From Tribonema minus (lineage: Eukaryota; Sar; Xanthophyceae; Tribonematales; Tribonemataceae): a DNA stretch of 64,000 bases. Below, piece by piece: positions 10,056 through 21,004 of this stretch. The DNA lies in the NCBI GenBank assembly GCA_017506865.1, contig JAFCMP010000190.1, positions 744,001 through 808,000 on the forward strand, in the 5' to 3' direction. The stretch's first letter is position 1. Every line of letters begins with the position of its first letter. The notes under the pieces are model-generated. The model was not told where the DNA came from. It made no database searches and saw only the letters and a list, made by a program, of their open reading frames with translations. Position numbers and translations under genes: made by a program.

Positions 10056-13000
10056 TCGCAGCGCCAGGCGACCAAGGACGCGGGCGCCATCTCCGGCCTC
10101 AACGTCATGCGCATCATCAATGAGCCGACGGCGGCCGCGATCGCGTACGGCCTCGACAAGAAGGGGCGCGAGCGCAACATCCTCATCTTCGACCTCGGCG
10201 GCGGCACGTTCGACGTGTCGCTGCTCACCATCGAGGAGGGCATCTTCGAGGTCAAGGTAAGATGCGTGCGCTAGCCCTGTGGTCACGTGACCAAAGTGCT
10301 TTTGACGTAGTTTGAGGCTGAAGTGTACAACGTGTCGCTGCTCACCATCGTGGAGGGCATCTTCGAGGTTAAGGCGAGGCGCGCGCGCGCGCGTGTGGCA
10401 CGTACGCGCTAGCCCTGTGGTCACGTGACCAAAGTACTTTTTGAATCTCGCTCAGGCCGCGAAAAAGCCCAGATGAATGGCATCTAACTTGAAGCTTGCT
10501 GTACGGAATCTACAGACCAAAGTACTTTGAACGCAGGTTGAGGCTGAATTGTACAACGTGTCGCTGCTCACCATCGCGGAGGGGATCTTTGAGGTCAAGG
10601 TGAGGCGCGCGCGCGGCATGCGCTCCCTTGGTCATGTAATCAAAGTAGTACTTTTGACGTAGTTGGAGGCCGATTTGTACGCACGCAGCGCCGTAGCTCT
10701 TGGCTGCTTTGCACCACAAAGGCGAGGGGGGTGGCCAACGCTCGCTGCAAATGTAGGGTCGTCATAGGACCAAACTGAGCACTGGGGCATCCGCAAACAG
10801 TATCAGTGGGCCGTGCGTACACTGCTGGGCGCAAACCGTTCGGGCGGCCATGGCGCACGGCGTTGATGGTACCGACGCCGGACTTGTGTAAGCATCTACC
10901 GTAGGGTAAGGATTGGCCTGCAAGTGGTAGTTTTCACTTAGTTTCTCACATATGCGGCGGCAAGCTGGAGCACTGTATGAGGGCAGCGTTGCGGTCAATG
11001 GACGACACGCGAACTCCAAACTTGGAAGTGCAATGCCCACTTCAATGCACACACACTGCGTGGAGCAGCTTGGTGTTCACAAGGCCGGTTGAACTGCGGC
11101 AGGTTGTGATCAGTGCCAAGGGGCTTCATCAGCCGTCATTTTTATGGGGTATAATTATAGTTGAGGCGAAATTACAGTTGAGGCTGGATCAGCGGTTCCA
11201 CTGCGCACATGAGCGCAATCACGATGCCGCGGTCACATTGTCGTTGTTCGCAGTAGCGAAGAATGTCCTTCTTGAGTTAACACGCGTGACTTGATGCCAA
11301 CATGACGCGGTGCGATGCACAGCAGACCAGACAACCCTCCTGCGCAGGTCTGCATATTGCGAAACTCTCGCAAACAGCCCCAATGCATCCAAACAGGTTA
11401 TCATCAAACACAACCTCGTGGTCACCAATGCAGATTGTTTGCCATATTTGGCCCGACGTTTCATTTTCAACCTCAAGCTCGCTTCACCCTAGCGTACGTG
11501 TCGCAGCTCACTTGCGGCCACTGCCAGCGACACCTACCGCTACATACAACGCTCGCTCGCTCCAACTTCAGAATGCGGCTTGCTGATTTCGACTGCAACC
11601 CCAAATACACAATGCTCACTCACCTTAACTTCAAACAGTGCTCGCTCACTTCAACTGCAACGCATGCATCGCTGCCAAATGCAGGCCACCACCGGTGACA
11701 CCTACCTCTCATACCTGCTCGCTCAAACTTCAAACAATGCCTTGCGCGCTTCAACTGCAACGCATGCATCATTACTGAACGCAGGCCAACGCGGGTGACT
11801 GCCACCTCTTATATCAGCTCGCTCAAGTTCAAACAAATGTTGACTTCAACTGCAACACATGCATCGCTGCTCAACGCAGGCCACTGCCCGTGACACCCAC
11901 CTCCTTGCCTGCTCGCTCAACTTTAAACAATGCCTGCTGATGCTGACTTCAACTTCGATGCATGCATCGCTGCTCAACGCAGGCCACCGCCGGCGACACC
12001 CACCTGGGCGGCGAGGACTTTGACAACCGCATGGTGGACTACTTTGTGCAGGAGTTCAAGAAGAAGTTCAGGAAGGACCTGACCACCAACCAGCGCGCGC
12101 TGCGCCGCCTGCGCACCGCGTGCGAGCGCGCCAAGCGCACACTGTCCTCGTCCACACAGGTAACAACTTTATGTAACATCAGCATGAACATGATGCACTG
12201 CAATACATGATTGGCAATTGTAACATTGCAGCAATTGGTGGGAGACTCGTCAATGCATATGTCAGAAGCTGACTACAATGAGCATAAGCTCAACCCTGAG
12301 ATACACTGCGAGTACGATGGGCCGAGGTTCGTCTGAAAGACATACGTACAGCGCAAGGCGTAGAGCCGCTGTGGCACGAGGTGCGGCGTAGTCGATGCAC
12401 TGTCTGTTGCTGAGTGCTGATTGCACCGTCTGCTGCTGTGCGCCTACACGATGCGCCATGGAGCTACAGGGCTGCATTTGAAGTAGTTTATTACATTAGT
12501 AGTCAAGCCAGCAAAGGCAGCTGCGTGCGCGCGCACATGCAGAGCCACCCCTCTGCGCTGCTCGTACTCAACCAGCGAGCCGCTAGGCGCATCCTGTTGT
12601 TGCGACCGACGACTGCATCTGGATATCAACACTTGCTGCATGCCTCATCAGCTCAGGTATAGTGTTGTCGTGAGCATCGCTGCACAGCCCTACGGTATGG
12701 ATCTAGTGGCTTTACCATGCGTGCGACCTCTGCGCACTGCAAGCGTGGCCTTCAGGCCTTCAAGAAAGTCATTGCCTTCAAACAAGTGATTCACCTATAA
12801 TGTATTTGTTCTGCGATTTGTATTCCAGCTCGCACTCTCAAAAACGCATTCAAACTTCCAAATGACGCGTTAACTCAAGTCTCAAGCGTCGGGAAGCTCA
12901 ACGCGCCGCCGTCGTTGCCGTTTCCGCGACCATGCTCTGCCGCAGGCGCACATCGAGATCGACTCGCTGTTCGAGGGCGTGGACTTCAACTCCACCATCA

Positions 13001-16000
13001 CGCGCGCGCGCTTCGAGGACATGAACATGGACTACTTCCGCAAGTGCATGGAGCCCGTGGAGAAGGTGCTGCGCGACAGCAAGCTGTCCAAGAGTCAAGT
13101 CAACGAGGTATGAGTGAATTGACTTGACTTGCGACTCACGACAAGAGTGACGTGCCTTGGCCCTTAAGATAAGAGTGTCTTGAGACTTGCCTACTCATGC
13201 TTTATATATATGCGGCACATCAGCAGCTGTTGAGGAGTCAACTCAACGAGGTACAAGTGACTCGTTTGTTAAGACTTGCTGACTCATGCTACGTGTATGC
13301 GCCACAGCAGCAAGCTGTGCAAGAGTCAAGTCAACGAGGTACGAGTGACTCGCCCGTAAGACTTGCTCACTCAGTTCAAGTGCACTCGCCGCAATTTTCG
13401 GTGTTGAGCTTTGAGACGGAGCGCATGGGGGCATGCAGCATGCAGATGGCGGCAGAAGCTGACATTGCGAGTAAAGTATGTAATGCGGTTTGCATCAACA
13501 AGCTGGAGTGTCAGGGTGGTTTTTCAAGCTTGGTCGCAGATTTTATAAGCTTGGTCGCAGATTCAATCAAAGTTTCACGTATGGAAGGGATGGTGATTGC
13601 ATGAAGCTCGCGCAGGGTGGTGGCAAAAGTGGTGCTAGTGCATCCCAACGGGCCTGTATGGGGACCGTTCAATGAGGATGTCGCAGAACTTCATGTCTTG
13701 TTATGGACCTCTGTGCTAGTTTAGGCACGTCACTCACTGTGATCAACACAAATTGAAGCCCCAATTTTCCCTGGCAACTACGGGACAACACCTCTCCTTG
13801 CGACAAAGCTGCACCTCACGCAGTCCTGGATGTTCAACGCCTTGCTTACATAACTTCAACTTCAACTCTACTCGCCTCGCACCCCCCCCCCCCTCGCCAG
13901 GTGGTCCTCGTGGGCGGCTCCACGCGCATCCCCAAGATCCAGTCGCTGCTCAGCGACTTTTTCAACGGCAAGGAGCTCTGCAAGTCCATCAACCCCGACG
14001 AGGCCGTCGCGTTTGGCGCCACCGTGCAGGCGGCCATCCTGTCGGGCCAGGTGAGCGCTGCTGACAGTTCTTGTGCGCCTTTTACGGGTACGGTATCAAC
14101 TTGAAGTTACTTGTAGATGCTTTGAGGAAAAGCGGGCGCCACCGTGCAGGCGGCCATCCTGTCGGGCCAGGTGAGCGCTGCTGACACTTGTCCAGGCACG
14201 CTTCGAAGCTTCATGCGTCGTTGTATACTGTCCCTTTTGCTCACATGGTCGTATACCTCAAGTAGCACAGATGTCTGAGGAAAAGCGCGGGCCACAGTGC
14301 AAGGGCCATCCTGTCGGGCCAGGTGAGCGCTGCCGACACTCAATTTGTACCTGTTGCGGGTACAGTCGTGTACTTCAACTTAAAGTTGTTGTGGATGCTT
14401 GAGGAAAAGCGCAAGCCACCGCGCAGGCGGCCATCCTGTCGGGCCAGGTGAGCGCTGCCGACAGAGATGTTGTGCCTGTTGCGGGTACGATCGTGTATCC
14501 AAACTCACCTCAACTCGAAGTTGTTGTGGGTGTTTGAGGAGCGCACTGGCCATTGTGCAATCTGCCTCTCTGTCGGGCCAGGTGAGCGCTGCTGACCGCA
14601 ACAAACGCTTGCCAAAGCTGCCATGCACAGTTGTACTATTTTCCATTTCGCATGCCAATGGGGTGCAAAAACGCGGTTCTTGTGTTGTGCCTGCTTGTTG
14701 GGTACACGGGCGGGGCTGCTACATAAATACTTCAAGAGGCGCTTCACTCCCTTCGTTCAACAGTGAGCATCCACGCTGACCTGCCTCACCGTTTGTGCAC
14801 GGAACACGCGCATACATCGGTGTCGTACGCAGGACAAGAGCGAGAAGCTGAGCGACCTCCTTCTGCTAGACGTGACCGCTGGGTACACGAGCGGAGCTGC
14901 TACAGGAACTTCTCTCAAGCAGCGCCTCCACTGCCTTCTGGTAACATGGAGCACTTGTGCTGACCTACCGCACCACTCGTACACATGTATATCACTGTCG
15001 TTCGCAGGACAAGAGCGAGAAGCTGAGCGACCTCCTGCTGCTGGACGTGACGCCGCTGTCGCTGGGCCTGGAGACGGCCGGCGGCGTGATGACAACGCTC
15101 ATCAAGCGCAACACCACCGTGCCCGCCAAGAAGTCGCAGACGTTCTCCACGTACGCCGACAACCAGCCGGGCGTGCTCATCCAGGTGCGCGCACGTCACC
15201 AGCAGCAGTAATTCAACTTGAAGTTTTCAGTGTATGTAGCCTATAGCACCATGACATCTGACAACTTTACACAGACGATTGGCAGCACACGTACTTGTTG
15301 GACACTTTACCGCTTGCCGTGTAGTTGTGTTGTTGGACCGCTGAAAGTGTCAAGCTGGTACACGCGCATGCAACTCATGCAACTGCGCAGGCGGGCCCGG
15401 TGCTGACCCAGGTGCGTCGCCTTGCAGGGACTTCAAGTTGCAGTTTGCCGGCATTCCAGAGGCGTGGGTTGCTCAGGCCATGCGCGGTGATCATCTACCG
15501 TGTAACTATTGCACTTATCAGGCTGTCACGGCCATTCTCCACCTATGCTGAGAGCCAGCTGCGGACGCCGAATCAGTCCTTGGCGAGGCAGGTGTGCCAT
15601 GGCGCACGACAGAGCAACTCCCGCACCAGTTGAGCGCTGACCGTGTGTACCGTACCTACGGTAGTGCTCAACAACACCTACAACCCCCATGCAGGTGTAC
15701 GAGACGGCGAGTGTGCCATGAAACGCGACACAACAACCTCAGCGACAGTTGAGCACTGACTACATGTACCGCAAAGTTATCGCTCCTCAAGCAAACCAAA
15801 GCATCAAATACTTGATCTACACCTACCCCAACTCTCGTGCTGTGTGCGAGGGCGAGCGCGCCATGGCGCGCGACAACAACCCTGTGGGCGAGTTCAACCC
15901 TGGCATACCATACCTACTGTACTGTATTACTTGACTATACCTATGCCAACCCCCATGCAGGTGTACGAGGGCCAGCGCGCCATGACACGCGACAACAACC

Positions 16001-18062
16001 GCCGCGACAGTTGCACACTTGCCCATGTGTACCGTACCTACTGTAGTACTCAACTTGTGCTATGAGCTCTGACATCAATCATCTGGGCTTTTTCGCGCCC
16101 TGAGGCGAGAATGAAAAAAAAGTACTCACCTGTACCTACCTCAACTCTCGTGCAGGTGTACGAGGGCGAGCGTGCTATGACGCGCGACAACAACCTCCTG
16201 GGCAAGTTCAATCTGGACGGTATACCGCCCATGCCGCGCGGCCAGCCGCAGATCGACGTCACCTTCGACATCGACGCGAATGGGATTCTCAACGTCCACG
16301 CCGTCGAGAAGTCCACCGGCAAGGAGAACAAGATCACCATCACCAACGACAAGGGCCGCCTCAGCCAGGTACTGTAGCTACATGCTCAAGTGTGGCGCAT
16401 GATGCGCACTGAGTGTAGACTATGTCTATGCGGCTTCGCTACTGCGCGTACTGTTTGGATTCCGAACATTTCTGCGAGGGGAAGGGTTTGCTGCTTTGTG
16501 CGTGATTGGTTCAACTTCAGTACTTCAGTGTGCCCTCTTGTACCTGACCAAGTATGCACCATAGGTCACATTTAGTGGGCGTCTAGCAGGCCAATGTGCC
16601 CACAGTCAGTCACTGAAAATCCGGCAAGGGCATCTCGATCGCGTCCATTGCGTTTGGGATGCTGATGTGCCTACATACATGTGCACCCATGTACGTCACA
16701 CCATTCACCCAGAGATTCTCCTCAAGCTACGCGTTGCACCAGAAATGCATGCTGTCCAGGTAGAAGCGACACGATTGTCGCACGAGTGGCGCGCTGCCGA
16801 GTGCTGCTGCTGCTTCTGTCAGTGCTTAGCAGAACTGTTGCTCAAACTGTCACCTTACATCACCTTACAGGAGGAGATCGAGCGCATGGTCGAGGAAGCC
16901 GAGCGCTACAAGGCGGAGGACGAGGTCAACAAGCAGCGCGTCGAGGCCAAGAACGGTCTTGAGAACTACGCCTACTCCCTGCGCAACTCCCTCAACGAGC
17001 CCAACGTGGCCGACAAGATGGACCCCGGAGACAAGGTATGTATGCACTCATTGCGGCCACTTCAAATGTGAAGTTTGTTGGCTTATAACATGGTAGGCGC
17101 TGGCGACGAGCTATGTATGCATCACATGAAGCCTTGGATCATTGCGCGGCTCAGCATTAAATTCGAGTTTTTGCAGGCTGTCACACACATATGCTCTGAA
17201 GTCACACTTAGTGTCCGTAGCGACACTGTCATCACAGTGCAGGGGGATTTTATCGTTGCGGTACCATGCGTGCCTAATAGTGTGAGTGGTCCACCTCAAA
17301 CATTTGCGGTTGAAAGCAGAAGCAGTGCTCATGTTGCCATGTCGGCAGGTGCATCCGGCATGGTAGTACCCAGCAGACACAGCCGTCCTCTGCAGCCACT
17401 TTGCAATTAGTGTACTAGATTCATGACATCCGCAACGCAATGCTTCTGGCCAAGAGCAACGCGCAATGGCTGTCAATATTCCCTGCCAGCTCAGTCATCC
17501 CACAGGACCAGAACACCTAACCCTCACCCTCACCCTCACCCCTACCCTAACGCTGAACCCTAACTTAAATCCTAAGCCTCACCCCTTCGTCATTTGCGAA
17601 ATGGCCTGTCACCGCCACCTCACCAGTAAACCTTGCCATTTCTGCGCATCATCTCACACAACTGCGCAGCTATTACATACAAAAAAAGTGGGGAAAAAAT
17701 GACACCTACAACTAGCAAACGATTTACAACCCAACCCCCCCCCCCCCCCCCCCCCCGGCCCCCCGCAGTCCTCCCTCGAGACCGCCATCAACGACACCAT
17801 CAAGTGGCTCGACACCAACCAGACCGCCGAGAAGGAGGAGTTCGAGGAGAAGCAGAAGGACCTGCAGAACGTCGCCAACCCCATCCTGCAGAAGATGGCG
17901 GCGGCGGCGGGCGGCGCCGCCGGCAGCGGCGGCGCCGGCGGCATGCCCGCCGGAGGCATGCCGGACATGGGCGGTTTTGGCGCCGGCGGCGGCGGCGGCG
18001 CGGGGGGCGCACCCGCTGCGGGCGAGGGCGCTGAGGGGCCCAAGATCGAGGAGATCGACTGA
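9309..18062 (+). CDS. HSP70: Cytosolic HSP70 chaperone, nine exons
   Basis: Exons: 9309-9348, 9631-10256, 11983-12159, 12946-13107, 13901-14050, 15008-15184, 16156-16368, 16871-17035, 17769-18062. Together they are 2004 nt, 667 aa, open throughout. All introns are GT-AG (282-1726 nt). The product is an ATP-dependent chaperone with an N-terminal ATPase, substrate-binding domain and helical lid. The three family signatures are present: GIDLG-TTYS (split by intron 1), [14 protein letters not shown] and [26 protein letters not shown] marks the substrate domain. A GGMP-type Gly/Ala-rich linker precedes the C-terminal EEID, the EEVD-like tail that binds TPR co-chaperones and marks the cytosolic/nuclear type. 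Length is normal for the family. An extra Gln at the exon 5/6 junction (SGQDKSEKL) is the only oddity. Several introns carry tandem copies of the exon edges, listed separately. No heat-shock element is obvious. Confidence 0.96.
10208..10605 (+). repeat. Tandem copies of HSP70 exon 2 3' edge in intron 2
   Basis: The true exon 2 end (GTGTCGCTGCTCACCATCG ... TTCGAGGTCAAG then GTAAG, ending 10256) is repeated at about 10331-10375 and 10556-10600 with substitutions. The intronic flank TAGCCCTGTGGTCACGTGAC is copied as well (10272 and 10410), and a partial unit follows at about 10630. The repeated unit therefore spans the exon-intron junction. Confidence 0.85.
10432..10523. mobile_element. Short insertion flanked by a direct repeat
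   Basis: Sequence ACCAAAGTACTTT occurs on both sides of about 75 bp that interrupts one unit of the exon 2 edge array. The left part of the insert, reverse complemented (TCATCTGGGCTTTTTCGCG...CCTGAG.CGAGA), recurs at 16079-16120 in HSP70 intron 6 in the opposite orientation. A small dispersed element with target duplication would explain both, but the ends are not defined. Confidence 0.35.
11505..12010 (+). repeat. Tandem copies of HSP70 exon 3 acceptor edge in intron 2
   Basis: The real acceptor and exon start (CATCGCTGCTCAACGCAG then GCCACCGCCGGCGACACCCA, junction 11982/11983) is preceded by diverged copies with CAG or equivalent near 11683, 11780 and 11876 and a weaker one at about 11513. 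Spacing is about 97-104 bp. Each unit also contains CTTCAACTGCAACGCATGCATC. Confidence 0.88.
13075..13350 (+). repeat. Tandem copies of HSP70 exon 4 donor edge in intron 4
   Basis: The exon end CAGCAAGCTGTCCAAGAGTC-AAGTCAACGAG|GTA (junction 13107/13108) recurs at about 13222-13255 and 13305-13345, each followed by GTAC(A/G)AGTGACTCG. The copies keep a GT at the homologous donor position. Confidence 0.82.
14005..14605 (+). repeat. Five-copy array of HSP70 exon 5 donor edge in intron 5
   Basis: The true junction (CATCCTGTCGGGCCAG|GTGAGC, 14050/14051) is followed by copies ending near 14170, 14325, 14450 and 14582, spaced 120-155 bp. Every copy keeps CTGTCGGGCCAGGTGAGCGC. Copies at about 14149 and 14430 also keep a CAG before GCGGCC, so each could act as a 21-nt in-frame micro-exon (AAILSGQ). 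Confidence 0.9.
14695..15060 (+). repeat. Two-copy duplication of HSP70 exon 6 acceptor edge in intron 5
   Basis: A unit of about 175-180 bp is duplicated. Copy 1 has GCAGGACAAGAGCGAGAAGC at 14830; the true exon 6 starts with the same sequence at 15008. The upstream intronic parts (GGGTACACGGGCGGGGCTGC / GGGTACACGAGCGGAGCTGC) also correspond. In copy 1 the frame is lost soon after GACGTGACCGC. Confidence 0.88.
15530..16200 (+). repeat. Copies of exon 6 donor and exon 7 acceptor edges in HSP70 intron 6
   Basis: Degraded copies of the exon 7 start (CAGGTGTACGAGGGCGAGCG) occur near 15590, 15694, 15838 and 15957 before the true junction at 16155/16156. A diverged copy of the exon 6 end (TTCTCCACCTATGCTGAGAG...CAG) lies at about 15535-15595. 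Copies keep ATG.CGCGACAACAACC downstream of the pseudo-acceptor. Confidence 0.82.
17513..17575. repeat. Interstitial telomere-like repeat, CCCTAA/CCCTCA
   Basis: CCTAACCCTCACCCTCACCC followed by TACCCTAACGCTGAACCCTA inside HSP70 intron 8. Mixed CCCTAA/CCCTCA units indicate decayed telomere-type repeats. Confidence 0.7.
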
Positions 18063-21004
18063 GCGCTGCTGCTCTGCTGCTGCGCTACTGCTGCTACTGC
18101 TGCTGCGCTGTTGCTGCGGCGCCGCTGCGCGAGCAGGGCGTGGGGTTCAGGCAGCGCCGCAGAGGGGCTCGTGAAGCGGGGATGCTGAGTGCAGCGGCGG
18201 CGGGTGACGGGGCGGTAGTGACTTGTTGAAGTGCGCTAGAGTGAGCTGTGGCCATTCTCCAGGGGGGGCAGAGGACAGTGCGCAGACACTGATGGTCTCA
18301 GAGGGCGCACATAATTTGAAATAGTGGGCGCACGTAACTTGGAAGTCGGGGCGTGGCGCGCTTCAGGCACATGCACACGTGTACATCCGTGTACAGGAAG
18401 AGTATCGACTGGGCTGTCTCAAATGATGGACCAGGCGATGCAAATAGCTGTGTGAAGACGGTACATAAACAGGAAAGCAGGCGCAGATCCGCCCCGCAAT
18501 TGCATAAGGCCGGCACGGTCGGCTCTATACCTATTGTATATCTCGGAGCGATGCAGTTGCACGCATGTATATCCAGGGGGGGCAGGTGTCCACATATGTG
18601 CACCTGCGGATGCCATCAGTGCACGCCCCCCCCTCGCATGAGTGTGGCGCATTGGAGGAAGTCATCCATATTGTTCGTGTTTTGGCAGCACGCTACTGGT
18701 CCCCAACCGCATTGTGCGGCGCCGGGCAGGGCGGCAATGTGCCGTAGCGGCATCACACCAAGCGCGCCTGAATATACAACAAACACACTTCATCGGTTCG
18801 CGTTGTGTGTGTGCGTGTGTTGCTCGCCGTGACATGTGGCATGACGTGCTGCTATATACCTGGTATGTTTGTGGGTGGTGTGCGTGACCTGTTGGTGCCT
18901 CAATGGCGCCGTGTCCATGTTGCCATTGAGTTGTCTGGTTCATTCTTGATCGACCGCCCATCCCCTCTAGACTTTTGCATGTACTGTTTCTTGATTGCTC
19001 GCTCAGGGCTGCCAGATGATTTGATGTGAGGCGTGCAACCAAAATCTACTTGTGCCCTGCATCAATGCACGCTGACCACTTCTACTGTTCGCAAAGTTCT
19101 AAACAATGATCAAATGGTATCGTCACATGAATCAAAAGATCGTAGAGCTCTAGGTGACAAGGGGTGGTTAGCCGCAAGTGCCTTCCACCAATAACCGTGG
19201 TCGCCGCTGCTGCAGTCATTGGCCACGAGTCAAACGGTGCCACCATATCCACAATAGTCAAAAAGATATAGTACGAAGTATGAAATAGTCTCACTGAAAA
19301 TCATGGCCTGCGAAACTGAGATTGGGCACGAGTCCACATGACGTAGGCTACTCTGAGAAATAGCGCAATATGTATGTCCAGTATGTTGAAGTATAAACAG
19401 CTGTGTGCACATGGCATCAATGGTGGCGCATGCACCAGAGCACTTTGCTTAGCCAGGGTGCCTTACATGTCACATTCAGCCCCATTCGTGTGTTGTGTCA
19501 GGAAAGCCTCAAACAGGTTAATCCACATCTGAATTGCTGCCCGACAGCCAGCGTTCCTTTGGCGGCCTTCAAGATTATGTGCCTGCCAGTAAGGCCCAGG
19601 TGGTGTGCAGGGTACCCATTGCACACAGGATATGACAGGGCACAATACTGCTCAGACTCGAGCAACGCAAGCTACCACATGGCACAGGATGGTGATGTGT
19701 ATGTGCAGTGCCACAACTCAGTCAGTGCTCAGGGCAACACACACACAGGGACGCCAATGTGCGAACCAGGTCAGGCTGACAGACGCAGCAACAGCGGCGG
19801 TGGGTGCTGGCGACAACACACACGAGCTTCCAGTGAGTGTCTGCAAGGCCGCTCGTCAATGAAGAGTGAAAGCAACGTGCGTATGCTTGTATGGACAGGT
19901 ACCGCGATGCTGAAGCCGTGCAAGCGACGATGATGAAGCAACAAAGAAGCACAAAGCCGTAGATGATGTGAATGCGCCGCGGCAATGTCATTCGTCGAAG
20001 ACAGCATACTACATGTGATATTGACACAAAGTTGCACACACACACTAGCTGCCATCAGTAGCTCGGCATGCGCACAGGGCCCCGCCGTGTGCGCACCATC
20101 ATCGTACACCCGGACCGGCTGCTCTGCAGGGAGCCAAGCCACCAATGTGCCCCCAAAAATGACGCGATTGCCAGCTTCATGGACGCCATCATTATGCAAT
20201 GGCGACGCTGACGATGCTGGTAATGACGCGATTTTAGACGCGCATGCTCGCTGCCACATCCTTGCGTCCGCTGCTCAGCAGAGTGGCAGCGCTCTGGAGC
20301 CGTTGCCGCCGCAGCGCCGCGGCACGTGCTGCGTCCGCTGATGCTACGCCTGGGCGACGATTGGCACCCCTGTTGTCAGCCCTAGGTATAGGGCCGGACA
20401 CGCGGTTTGTAGCTATGCAAACTTTGCTCCTTGATGGCACAGTCAAGGCAGTCTGGTTTGCGCCGTTGACGACCGAAACATTGCGTTTGCCGCCAGCGTT
20501 CCCCTCACCGGTGGCAGCAGCAAGCGCTGCTATCATAGCCCATGTGTGCCCCTCCCCAGCCCCCGCCCCCTCCCCCCCTCGACTGCTGATGCGCTTGCAC
20601 CCCCCCTCGCATCGCTCCCTCACTGTTAGCGGCTGCGGCGAGCTCGGCAGTGGTTGCCGTTGCGATCACCGCCTGCCACTGCCACCCAGCCCTGTGTGCG
20701 TCGGGCGCCGGCTGCTCTCGCCGCCACCCTTGCTCTTCTCGGCGACCGTCCGCAAACGCGTTCGTCAAGACCTGTGCTTAGGGATTGAGGTGACTCTCCG
20801 CTCCACACGGCTGCTCAAAAGCCTCCTCGCGCGCCCTCCGCAAGCGCCACCGCGGTGCGCCTCCGCGGCCGCCTCCGCCGCCGCCGCCGCGGCAGTGCGG
20901 CGCCACACGCCGCACACACGCCGCCGCCGCTGCCGCCGCCGCTGCCGCCAGCGTGCCAGCGGCGCCGCCATCAGATAGCCAGTGCTGCGACCAAATGAGG
21001 CAGG
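18063..21004. other. Intergenic interval, no supported gene
   Basis: This lies between the HSP70 stop and the SANT gene stop (convergent genes). The first 120 bp after the HSP70 stop is GCT/CTG-rich and probably 3' UTR. Open frames at 19403-19933 (plus), 19771-20259 (minus) and 20244-20978 (plus) show no recognisable domains or splice context. The minus frame includes GTLVAWLPAEQPVRVYDDG, which looks gene-like and might be an old retroelement fragment. GCC/CCG repeats dominate 20860-20960. Confidence 0.4.

Noticed and set aside
9612..10424. 270-aa open frame antisense to HSP70 exon 2
   Set aside because: Antisense frames in GC-rich HSP70 exons stay open because of codon bias. The sense strand has perfect HSP70 signatures, and the antisense product has no recognisable domain.
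20244..20978. 244-aa plus frame between HSP70 and the SANT gene
   Set aside because: Composition is Arg/Pro/Ala low complexity with a CCG repeat at its end. No domain, and the antisense frame is equally plausible.
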